Source: DATKQI01 sp035532755
Lineage (GTDB): Bacteria > Pseudomonadota > Alphaproteobacteria > Acetobacterales > Acetobacteraceae
Reading direction: 5' to 3'
Length of the DNA: 5,410 nucleotides
Assembly (NCBI GenBank): GCA_035532755.1
Contig: DATKQI010000111.1
Span: 1 to 5,410, forward strand
In this document: one piece after another, positions 1 through 5,410 of the stretch
Layout: every line of letters starts with the position of its first letter
Position numbering within the stretch: position 1 is the first letter of the stretch
Notes under the pieces: model-generated
The model's input: only the letters and a program-made list of their open reading frames with translations
The model's database searches: none
Told to the model about the DNA's origin: nothing
Made by a program: the position numbers and the translations under genes

Positions 1-145
1 CAACCAGCAGACGGCCTTGAGGACATGCCACCGTGACATGCCCCCTTGGGGCCAAGGCCGCGGGTTATGGGGTTCAAGGCCCGGCCATGCAAGGGGAAAT
101 CCGCCCCCTGCCCCGCAAAAACCGGGCGCATGGCCCGCGCCTGCG
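1..145. other. Short region beyond the operon; no identifiable gene
   Basis: This stretch lies past the stop codon of the AMIN/TPR gene and shows no recognisable product. Two partial reading frames touch the window edge. On the minus strand an ATG at 39-37 opens MSRWHVLKAVCWL and runs off the edge, with AAGGGG a few bases upstream; it could be the start of the next gene. On the plus strand, frame 1 reads QPADGLEDMPP and stops at 34-36; it could be the end of a convergent gene. Neither is long enough to identify, and both may be chance. The stretch also holds a candidate terminator (listed separately), an inverted repeat CCTTGG/CCAAGG at 44-57, and an 8-base direct repeat GACATGCC at 22-29 and 35-42. 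Confidence 0.5.
117..141 (-). terminator. Candidate intrinsic terminator after the last operon gene
   Basis: Read on the minus strand, a GC-rich hairpin begins a few bases after the TGA at 148-146 and is followed by one G and then TTTTT (121-117). Two alternative stems fit: CGGGC/GCCCG (137-133 with 127-123, loop of 5), or GGCGC/GCGCC (141-137 with 129-125, loop of 7). Hairpin, T-run and position directly behind the stop codon match a Rho-independent terminator. The stem is short, the T-run is only five long, and hairpins are common by chance in such GC-rich DNA, so this is moderate support only. Confidence 0.42.
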
Positions 146-3001
146 TCAATGCCCGGCGCCCGCGGCCCCGATCGCCCGCAGTGCCGCCGGAATCGTGCGC
201 GCGAGCGCGATCTCGCCTGCCACCCGCGGCAGATCGGCGACGCGCCGGATCGACGGGCCGGTGAGCAGCCGGACCATGTCGGCGGCCGGCCCCGTGCCCA
301 TCCGCGCCCCATACCGCGCCCGAAGCCTGTCCAGCGCCGGCTGGCCTCCGAAGCGGGAGGTTGCCGTCGCCAGCCGCACCACGATGTTGCGTTGCGCCGC
401 ATCCAGCGGCCCGGCTGGCGGCAGAGCCCTGGCGGCGAGAGCATTCAACGCCTGTGCCGCCCCCGGCCAATCCTTGGCCTGGGCCAGGATGTGCGCCCGC
501 AGGTCATCGGCAGCTTGCGTGCCCAGCGCGGCCAGGGCCGCCACCGCGCCGGCCCGGTCGCCCTGCGCCACCGACGCACGAGCGAACAGCAGCGTGCGTC
601 GTTCGCTCAACTTTCGCGGCAGCGGCACCACCGCCGATGCCGCGAGCGCATCCAATGCCGCCGCCGGGTCGCCCTGCTCCAGGCGCATCCCGGCCAGCTG
701 CGCGCCGTATCGCGCGCGCCGTTCGCCGGGAGGCGCTTCGGCCATCAGCTTCCGCAGGACCGGCACCGCCCGATCCGGCAGATCGAGCGCCACCAGCCGC
801 TGCGCCAACTGCCGGTCCAGCGCCCGGCCCGCTGCAGCGTTACCCGCCAGCGCCGCGTTCTCCGAGGCGATGGCCACCACATCCAATGGTGACAATGTTG
901 CCAACGCGCGGCTTTGCAGCATCGCCTTGAACAGCGTGGCCCGCCGCGCCTCGATCAGCCCCTTGCGGGCCGGAAACAGCGCCGCCGAGCGGCGCAGCAA
1001 TGCCAGCGCCTGGCGCCATTGCCCGGCCTGCGCGCGCAGAGCGGCCAGATGCAGCCGCAGCGTCAGTTCATGATGCGGGCCGCGCCAGGCATAGAGCTGC
1101 CGATCCAGTGCATCCGCCGCCGCCGGCGCGGTCAGCACGCCCGTCTTCACCCGCAACAGCACCGCCCGCATCGCCGCCCGCGCGCTCTGCCGACGATCCG
1201 CCCCCTGCGCGATCGCGTCATACTTCGCCAATGCCCTTCGGGCATGCCCGCGCGCCTGAGCCAGCATCGCCCCGGCCAGGGCCAGCGCAGGATCATGTGG
1301 CAGGCTGCGGATCAGGCCCCCCGCTGCGGCCGGCTGGCCACCCTCCACCATCGTTTCCGCAGCCAGCGGCGCCAGCGCCGCGCGCAGGCCCGCCGGATAG
1401 GTTGGTATCAACGCGGCGGTGGCGGCAAACATCGCCGCCGCCGCCGGGCTGCCAGGCTGCCGCGTTGCCAGCAGCGCGGCACGCCACAGCGTGACGTCAT
1501 CGGTGCCCGACAGGCGCGGATCATCAAGCCGCGCCGCCTGTGCCCATCGCCCGGCCAGGAAGGCGGCAATCCCGCCGAGACCGATCACGTCCGGCAGGTT
1601 CGCCGCCGCCGGATCCTGCGCGGCCGCCAGCCGCAGCGGCCCCAGCGCCTCCGGCCCCATGCCCAGCGCGATCAGGGCACGCGCCTGCGCGATGCGTGGG
1701 CGGGTGCGGGCCATGGGCGGGGCTGCCGCGGCGGCATCCAGCTCCGCCAAAACACGCCGCTGCAGCCGCGCCCTCGGCCCGACTGGAATGACGAAGCGGC
1801 GCGTGAGATCGGCCGCCGCCAGCGCCGCACCCCGCGCCGGAACAGAGATCGGCAACCCCGCCCCAGGTTCACCCGCGCCCAGCCGGAATCCGTCTGCCAC
1901 GCGCCGCAGCGCCAGCCGATCGGACACCGCTGACACCGCAACGCCCTGCCAGCTCCGCAACACGGAAAACCCGGGCCAGCGGCGCACGACGGCCACGCCC
2001 TGCGGCCGCGCCCCGCCCGGCAACCGCTGCGTGCCCACCAGCAGGTTCGCCCCGGTCACCGGATCGGGCACGACCACCACCCGCCCGGGATCGAGAAGCC
2101 TCAGCCGCACCCGGCCGGCGGACACGACGGGGATCACTGCCACGCGCGCGAGCGGAGCCGCCGCCACCGTCACCGTCCATCCGCCGGAATCTGGGGAAAG
2201 CCGGATTACCTGGGTCCAGCCAAGTTTCACCCGCAGCACCGTGGCATCCGGCAGCAGGTGGATGCGCGCCGCCCCGAACACCGGATCGGCCGCGAGCGGG
2301 GACATGTCGATCGGCCGCGCCACATCGAACACCACGATGCCCTGCCCCCCACGCCGGAATGCGGCCGCTGCGACCCCTCGCCCGAACGGCAGCGAAATCG
2401 TCGCCGCCCCGGCGGGCCGCGCCGCGAGCGCCATGGGCGCACTGCGTCCTTCTGTGGCCGAGTAAGGTGGTTCCGCCATCACAGCAGGGCCGACGACGGA
2501 TGCTCCGGCTGCGGCTTGCCTCGACGCCGTTGTCGCCCCCATCGGCGGCAGGACCTGCTGCAAGACAGGCTGCACCACCGCCCGCGGCACCGGCGGGGCT
2601 GGTGGAGGGAGCGGCAGCGAGTGTTGCACCGGCAGAGATGCGTGTCGCACAGGGTCCAGCACGTCGATCACCACGTGATCGCCCACGCGCATCCGGCGAA
2701 TGTGCGCCCCCGGCGCCACGTCGATCTCGGCCTGTCCGATACCGCCGGCGATGGCCCGGACGTTGCGCGGAAGCCATGCCGGCTGGCCGATCGCATCACC
2801 CCCCGCGACATGCAGGACCACGCGATCGTTGCGCATCGACAGCCGGTAGCGCGTCATCCGCGGGAAATCGAACACCACGCGCCCGAAGCCGCGATGGTTG
2901 CCTACGCGCACCGGTACCGCCTGCGCAGCCGCCGCCGCCATCGCCGCACCGGACATGCCCAGCAGCAATGCAAGAAGAAGCCCGAGGCGCAACCGCCGCA
3001 T
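146..3001 (-). CDS. Exported AMIN-domain / TPR-like repeat protein, role unassigned
   Basis: This is a 951-residue protein of unknown specific function. Residues 1-22 form a signal peptide: RRLR, a Leu-rich core, then an AMA cleavage site. Residues about 28-117 look like an AMIN-type domain (VRVGNHRGFGRVVFDFP near the start, VGDHVVIDVLDP at the end); AMIN domains are known for envelope or peptidoglycan targeting. A Pro-rich linker follows (about 122-155). Next comes a second beta-rich AMIN-like segment (about 200-282, with GQGIVVFDVARPIDMSPLA) and another beta-rich part to about 395. From about 405 to 935 the sequence is Ala/Leu-rich paired helices of TPR type, for example around 640-690 and 740-815. 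The protein is probably periplasmic. The ATG sits 3 bases after the cheZ stop. AGAGG touches it directly, too close for a normal ribosome site; GGCGGA lies 10 bases upstream, so translation may be coupled to cheZ. The start is kept because the next Met (residue 16) would destroy the signal peptide. Its position last in a motor operon suggests a motor or envelope role (inference). Existence of the gene is near certain; its function is not known. Confidence 0.9.
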   Translation of the reverse strand: MRRLRLGLLLALLLGMSGAAMAAAAAQAVPVRVGNHRGFGRVVFDFPRMTRYRLSMRNDRVVLHVAGGDAIGQPAWLPRNVRAIAGGIGQAEIDVAPGAHIRRMRVGDHVVIDVLDPVRHASLPVQHSLPLPPPAPPVPRAVVQPVLQQVLPPMGATTASRQAAAGASVVGPAVMAEPPYSATEGRSAPMALAARPAGAATISLPFGRGVAAAAFRRGGQGIVVFDVARPIDMSPLAADPVFGAARIHLLPDATVLRVKLGWTQVIRLSPDSGGWTVTVAAAPLARVAVIPVVSAGRVRLRLLDPGRVVVVPDPVTGANLLVGTQRLPGGARPQGVAVVRRWPGFSVLRSWQGVAVSAVSDRLALRRVADGFRLGAGEPGAGLPISVPARGAALAAADLTRRFVIPVGPRARLQRRVLAELDAAAAAPPMARTRPRIAQARALIALGMGPEALGPLRLAAAQDPAAANLPDVIGLGGIAAFLAGRWAQAARLDDPRLSGTDDVTLWRAALLATRQPGSPAAAAMFAATAALIPTYPAGLRAALAPLAAETMVEGGQPAAAGGLIRSLPHDPALALAGAMLAQARGHARRALAKYDAIAQGADRRQSARAAMRAVLLRVKTGVLTAPAAADALDRQLYAWRGPHHELTLRLHLAALRAQAGQWRQALALLRRSAALFPARKGLIEARRATLFKAMLQSRALATLSPLDVVAIASENAALAGNAAAGRALDRQLAQRLVALDLPDRAVPVLRKLMAEAPPGERRARYGAQLAGMRLEQGDPAAALDALAASAVVPLPRKLSERRTLLFARASVAQGDRAGAVAALAALGTQAADDLRAHILAQAKDWPGAAQALNALAARALPPAGPLDAAQRNIVVRLATATSRFGGQPALDRLRARYGARMGTGPAADMVRLLTGPSIRRVADLPRVAGEIALARTIPAALRAIGAAGAGH

Positions 3002-3004
3002 CCT

Positions 3005-3673
3005 CTAGAAATCCGCCAGCAGGCGATCGATATCCGCCTGCTCCATCGCAGCGGCCGGCAATTGCGGCCCGTTCAACAATCCCGCCGGTGGACCACCCAT
3101 CGGCTGCATCGGCTCCGGCGATGCCGACCGACCGAAGGCGGCCGTGATATGCGCCACCTTCCTTTCGATGGCCTTCAGCGTCGCCACCACCTTGGTGATG
3201 CGCTGCCCGGTGATGTCCTGGAAACTGCATGCCTCATAGATCCGTGTCGTCGCCGCCTGAAGCTGCGCCGCCGCGGCGCCGGAAAGTTCCCCCGCGGTGC
3301 GATCCAGCGTCTCGCAGGTTTCCAGGATCGCATCCGTGGCGGCCGCCGTGTGCATGACGATCGCATCCAGCTCATCGGTGGCCGACGGGATGTGGTCCAG
3401 GGTGATATCTCCCGCCTGCAGCGCCGCGATCTCGATCTTCGCGGCCGCGATGGTGCGGCCCAGTTCCTCGACCTCGGCCAGCAACGCGGCTTCCTGTGCG
3501 GTCAGGTCGGCGGCCAGCACGACCAGCACGGCGCGGACCACCTCGGCCACCATCGCCGGTTCCGCCGCGGGATAGCGCTGCCGGATTTCGCTCAGCCGTT
3601 CGGTCAGCGTTTCCCGCCACGCCATGTCGATGGGATCAGCCGCACCGTCATCAGCCCCCCCTCCATCAACCAT
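3005..3673 (-). CDS. cheZ: Protein phosphatase CheZ
   Basis: CheZ speeds removal of phosphate from CheY-P and so ends the signal to the flagellar switch in the cytoplasm. The 222-residue product is close to the E. coli length (214). The signature FQDITGQRI at 151-159 matches the E. coli FQDLTGQ segment; D153 and Q157 correspond to catalytic Asp143 and Gln147. The surrounding region is strongly helical, as expected for the long hairpin of the CheZ dimer. A Pro/Gly/Met-rich linker (about 183-208) leads to a C-terminal peptide QADIDRLLADF, equivalent to the CheY-binding tail of E. coli CheZ (DDLLDSLGF). Start choice: ATG at 3673 has GAGAAGG nine bases upstream. An in-frame TTG at 3679 would add two residues but sits only 3 bases from that site. 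The gene overlaps the end of cheY by 8 bases, which suggests translational coupling. Family assignment is firm; the divergent N-terminal half rests on overall character only. Confidence 0.93.
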   Translation of the reverse strand: MVDGGGADDGAADPIDMAWRETLTERLSEIRQRYPAAEPAMVAEVVRAVLVVLAADLTAQEAALLAEVEELGRTIAAAKIEIAALQAGDITLDHIPSATDELDAIVMHTAAATDAILETCETLDRTAGELSGAAAAQLQAATTRIYEACSFQDITGQRITKVVATLKAIERKVAHITAAFGRSASPEPMQPMGGPPAGLLNGPQLPAAAMEQADIDRLLADF

Positions 3674-4052
3674 GCCCAAGCACCTTCTCGATCTTCTCCT
3701 TCAGCGTTTCTGCGTTGAAGGGCTTGACGATGTAGTTGGACACGCCAGCCTGCTTTGCCGCGACGACGTTCTCGGCCTTGCTCTCCGCCGTTATCATGAT
3801 GAAGGGCGTGGCCTTCAGCCGCGCATCGGCCCGCACTTCCTGCAGCAGTTGCAGCCCGGTCATCGGCTGCATGTTCCAGTCGCTGATCACGAGGCCGAAG
3901 CTGCCCGCGCGCAGCCTGGCCAGGGCCTCGGCCCCGTCCGTCGCCTCCTCGACATTGTTGAACTCGATCTGCTTCAGCAGGTTGCGGATGATCCGCAGCA
4001 TCGTCTTGTAGTCATCGACGATCAGCACGTTCATCGCCTTGTCGATAGCCAT
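3666..4052 (-). CDS. cheY: Chemotaxis response regulator CheY
   Basis: This is a single-domain receiver of 128 residues, the same size as E. coli CheY (129). When phosphorylated by CheA it binds the flagellar switch protein FliM and changes motor rotation. All key residues are visible: acidic pair D13/D14 (VLIVDDYKTM), phospho-acceptor D58 (VISDWNMQPM), T88 (ITAES), the aromatic switch residue Y107 and K110 (YIVKPF). These match E. coli D12/D13, D57, T87, Y106 and K109. There is no output domain. The ATG has a good ribosome site, GGAAGGA at 4065-4059, six bases upstream, and lies 15 bases after the motE stop. It sits with fliM and cheZ rather than with cheA/cheW, which are not in this window. 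Receiver domains are widespread, but pairing with cheZ and fliM makes a chemotaxis role much more likely than another CheY-like role. Confidence 0.96.
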   Translation of the reverse strand: MAIDKAMNVLIVDDYKTMLRIIRNLLKQIEFNNVEEATDGAEALARLRAGSFGLVISDWNMQPMTGLQLLQEVRADARLKATPFIMITAESKAENVVAAKQAGVSNYIVKPFNAETLKEKIEKVLGHG

Positions 4053-4067
4053 CCCCCGTCCTTCCGA

Positions 4068-4715
4068 TCAGCCGTGTGGAGCCGCCGCGCCGCGCATCGC
4101 CGCCAGTTCGTCCGTCGCCTCTCGCGCCTTCGCGGGCTGCATGGCCGCCAGCACCGGCGCGGCCTTGCGCTCGTTCATGCGCGCCAGCACCTGCAGCAGA
4201 ACCTTCATGTCCAGGCCGTCGAATATCTTCGCCGCATCCGATGGCTGCATCGCCTCGTACACCTTCACGAGCCCGGTCCAGCGCGCATCGCGGCGCTGCT
4301 GCCGCGCGGCGCTCAGCACCTCCAGCTTCTTCTGCAGCGCCATCATCTGCGCGAGCCGCGTCTTCAGCTTCTGCTCCGTCGCCCCAAGCACTGCGGCCCG
4401 CTCGTCCAGCGCCCGCGCCCGCGCATCCAGCGCCGCCCGCCGCGCCCGCAGATCGAGCAGAAGCTTCTTCTCGCTTACCGCCAGAGCAGGCTTCGGCGGC
4501 ACCGAGGGCAAGACCACCGGCACCCCGTTGCGGGCCGAAACGGGGGCCGCCTGCGCCGCCGGCACCACCGCGCTCCCCGCCACCGCCAGCACGCCGGGCC
4601 GCGCCACCTCCGCCAGCACGGCGCGCACGAGCAGCATAGACTTCACGCCCAGCAGGGCCACCATCGCCACGATGGTCATCGGCAGCAGCCGTGGCATCGC
4701 CACCCGCAACGTCAT
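4068..4715 (-). CDS. motE: MotE-like flagellar protein (MgtE_N-type domain)
   Basis: The 215-residue product has one N-terminal membrane segment (about 9-33, rich in Leu/Val/Met), an Ala/Pro/Val-rich linker (about 35-80) and a charged coiled coil (about 81-140, with RARRAALDARARALDERAA). A C-terminal helical domain (about 146-207) carries VYEAMQPSDAAKIFDGLD and VLARMNERKAAPVLAAMQP, the pattern of the MgtE intracellular N domain as found in MotE. In Sinorhizobium MotE is a periplasmic chaperone of the stator-associated protein MotC; by analogy this protein probably assists stator or motor assembly. No Mg transporter channel is present, so it is not MgtE itself. Start choice: the frame stays open upstream to an ATG at 4856, but that extension lies inside the preceding gene and is Arg/Cys/Trp-rich. 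ATG at 4715 has AGGAGG at a spacing of 8. The gene starts 13 bases after the DUF6468 stop and ends 15 bases before cheY. Confidence 0.86.
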   Translation of the reverse strand: MTLRVAMPRLLPMTIVAMVALLGVKSMLLVRAVLAEVARPGVLAVAGSAVVPAAQAAPVSARNGVPVVLPSVPPKPALAVSEKKLLLDLRARRAALDARARALDERAAVLGATEQKLKTRLAQMMALQKKLEVLSAARQQRRDARWTGLVKVYEAMQPSDAAKIFDGLDMKVLLQVLARMNERKAAPVLAAMQPAKAREATDELAAMRGAAAPHG

Positions 4716-4723
4716 CGCCACGC

Positions 4724-4729
4724 CCTCCT
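4724..4729 (-). promoter_or_regulatory. Ribosome binding site deciding the motE start
   Basis: AGGAGG on the minus strand is a near-perfect anti-16S match, 8 bases before the ATG at 4715. Its first base is the last base of the upstream stop codon TGA (4731-4729). It supports the short form of motE over a start about 47 codons further upstream. Confidence 0.8.
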
Positions 4730-5163
4730 CAACGGCCCATGCGCAAGGCTGCCAGCAGGTCGCGTTCGGCCTGGCTGCGCACCCGGGGCTGCGCCTCGTC
4801 CTCGGCGGCCAGTGCCTGGCGATGCGCTTCCGCCATCGGCCGGCCTGCCCGCACAAGCTTGTCCATCCTGTCGGCCAGCCGCTCTCCGCGTTCGGTCAGG
4901 AACGCAAGATCGTCCTTCAGCCGGCCTGCCATCTCGATCTGCCGCGCGAGCCCCCGCCCGGAACCGTCGGCCGCGGCGCGCAGCCGGCCGATGCCGGCTT
5001 CCGCCTGCTTTGTGCTGGCGTTGAAGCCGGCCACGAGATCCTCAAGCTGCGCCCGGTCCCGCTTCAGCACGCCCAGCGCCCGCTCCAGCCGCAACGCATG
5101 GAACAGGGTCGCGCCCAGCAGCAGCACCAGCGCGAGTTCCAGCCCCCATTGCAGCCCGCCCAT
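4729..5163 (-). CDS. DUF6468-like membrane-anchored coiled-coil protein of the flagellar operon
   Basis: This small protein (144 residues) has no known biochemical role. Residues about 4-24 (LQWGLELALVLLLGATLFHA) form one membrane anchor with almost no N-terminal extension. Residues about 25-110 are charged and helical, probably a coiled coil (LERALGVLKRDRAQLEDLVAGF). The C-terminus ends in a short amphipathic helix, SQAERDLLAALRMGR. Size, layout and position between fliM and motE match what I recall of the DUF6468 family in alphaproteobacterial flagellar operons; the family name is from memory, not a search. Start choice: two adjacent ATGs at 5166 and 5163 follow GGAGGG (5175-5170). The second has the better spacing (about 6-7 bases against 3-4), but the first would only add one Met. 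The frame is open further upstream to 5352, but that overlaps fliM and has no coding character. A stator-associated or basal-body accessory role is inferred from context. Confidence 0.82.
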   Translation of the reverse strand: MGGLQWGLELALVLLLGATLFHALRLERALGVLKRDRAQLEDLVAGFNASTKQAEAGIGRLRAAADGSGRGLARQIEMAGRLKDDLAFLTERGERLADRMDKLVRAGRPMAEAHRQALAAEDEAQPRVRSQAERDLLAALRMGR

Positions 5164-5169
5164 CATGTG

Positions 5170-5175
5170 CCCTCC
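5170..5175 (-). promoter_or_regulatory. Ribosome binding site before two adjacent ATG codons
   Basis: GGAGGG on the minus strand lies between the fliM stop (5182-5180) and the tandem ATG codons at 5166 and 5163. It shows that the DUF6468-like gene starts here, not within fliM, and its spacing favours the ATG at 5163. Confidence 0.7.
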
Positions 5176-5179
5176 GGCG

Positions 5180-5410
5180 TCACCGCTCGCCCGCCGGGCG
5201 CGGCACGTCGCGTTCGATCCGCACGGCAACGCGGTTCTTCCGCCGCCCCACCACGCCCTCGAACAGCACCGTGCCGCCGCAGCGCAACCGCACCGGTGCG
5301 CCATGCCCCACGCCGAGCGTGATCCGGCTGCCCGGCTGCAGCGCCACAACATCCGACAGCCGCATCACCTGCTCGTCCAGCACCACGTCGAGGTCGATCT
5401 CGGTGCTCCA
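5180..5410 (-). CDS. fliM: Flagellar motor switch protein FliM, C-terminal part (5' end outside the window)
   Basis: Only the last 76 codons and the TGA are in the window; the frame is open to the edge (first full codon TGG at 5410-5408). The fragment is a SpoA (surface presentation of antigens) domain: a polar beta strand with acidic residues (STEIDLDVVLDE), VMRLSDVVALQPGSRI, then CGGTVLFEGVVGRRKNRVAVRIE. This is the C-terminal fold of FliM, which packs with FliN in the C-ring. The phrase LDEQVMRLSDV and the GRRKNRVAVRIE end favour FliM over FliN, as does its place ahead of the DUF6468 and motE genes. FliN shares this domain and remains the main alternative. The N-terminal CheY-binding peptide and the middle CheC-like domain, if present, lie beyond position 5410. 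The C-ring is cytoplasmic, under the motor, and sets rotation direction in response to CheY-P. Confidence 0.85.
   Translation of the reverse strand, partial: WSTEIDLDVVLDEQVMRLSDVVALQPGSRITLGVGHGAPVRLRCGGTVLFEGVVGRRKNRVAVRIERDVPRPAGER

Noticed and set aside
39..54. Possible sigma-54 promoter on the minus strand (GG and GC elements at the right spacing, TGGCCCC...GGGGGCA)
   Set aside because: Only the GG/GC pairs match; the TT before GC is absent, and in DNA this rich in G and C such spacing is expected by chance.
33..1073. Long plus-strand open frame (346 codons) opposite the AMIN/TPR gene
   Set aside because: It is Arg/Ala/Ser/Pro-rich with no domain. Antisense frames in GC-rich DNA often lack stops, and the minus-strand frame here has a signal peptide and domains.
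1869..2777. Second minus-strand frame of 302 codons inside the AMIN/TPR gene
   Set aside because: Gly/Arg/Ala-rich out-of-frame reading of the real gene. I looked for a frameshift there, but the 951-residue frame is continuous and keeps its domain character throughout.
3674..3679. TTG start for cheZ, two codons upstream
   Set aside because: It is only 3 bases from the GAGAAGG site, while the ATG at 3673 is 9 bases away; ATG is also the commoner start codon.
2258..3718. Plus-strand open frame of 486 codons across cheZ and the AMIN/TPR gene
   Set aside because: His/Arg-rich low-complexity translation opposite two well-supported genes; a shadow of their codon bias.
4716..4856. N-terminal extension of motE to an ATG at 4856
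   Set aside because: It would overlap the preceding gene by over 120 bases and gives an Arg/Cys/Trp-rich leader; a strong ribosome site marks the ATG at 4715.
3624..5322. Two long overlapping plus-strand open frames (3624-5024 and 4039-5322)
   Set aside because: They lie opposite cheY, motE and the DUF6468-like gene, overlap each other, and read as Arg/Ala/Ser/His-rich sequence without recognisable motifs.

Overview
This is a GC-rich window in which one strand (minus) carries a single tightly packed run of flagellar-motor and chemotaxis genes. The gene set is a FliM C-terminus, a DUF6468-like protein, MotE, CheY, CheZ and a large AMIN/TPR periplasmic protein. With the strong G/C bias at third codon positions, this points to an alphaproteobacterium, probably of the Rhodospirillales/Acetobacterales type; Sphingomonadales is an alternative. 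The lineage call rests on gene content and recalled gene order, not on a database search.

Layout, in the direction of transcription (high to low coordinates): 5410-5180 is the C-terminal end of FliM, whose start lies outside the window. 5163-4729 is a small membrane-anchored coiled-coil protein of the DUF6468 type. 4715-4068 is a MotE-like protein with a membrane anchor, coiled coil and MgtE_N-like domain. 4052-3666 is a complete CheY with every key residue present. 3673-3005 is a CheZ phosphatase that overlaps cheY by 8 bases. 3001-146 is a 951-residue exported protein with an AMIN-type N-terminus, further beta-rich segments and a long TPR-like helical region. The gaps between genes are 3 to 16 bases, so the genes are almost certainly co-transcribed from a promoter upstream of (to the right of) the window. 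Just after the last stop codon, a GC hairpin followed by five Ts on the minus strand (about 117-141) may end the transcript. Positions 1-116 hold no gene that can be identified.

The genes fit one process. FliM is the switch protein that receives CheY-P. CheY carries the phosphoryl signal and CheZ removes it. MotE and the DUF6468 protein are membrane-anchored accessory proteins, probably of the stator or basal body. The AMIN/TPR protein is an exported candidate motor or envelope factor with no assigned role. The points most worth a second look are this unassigned AMIN/TPR protein and a FliM-like short peptide motif (Q-A-D/E-x-D-x-L-L type) found at the C-termini of both CheZ and the DUF6468 protein. 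I found no mobile element, CRISPR array, RNA gene or clearly new system.
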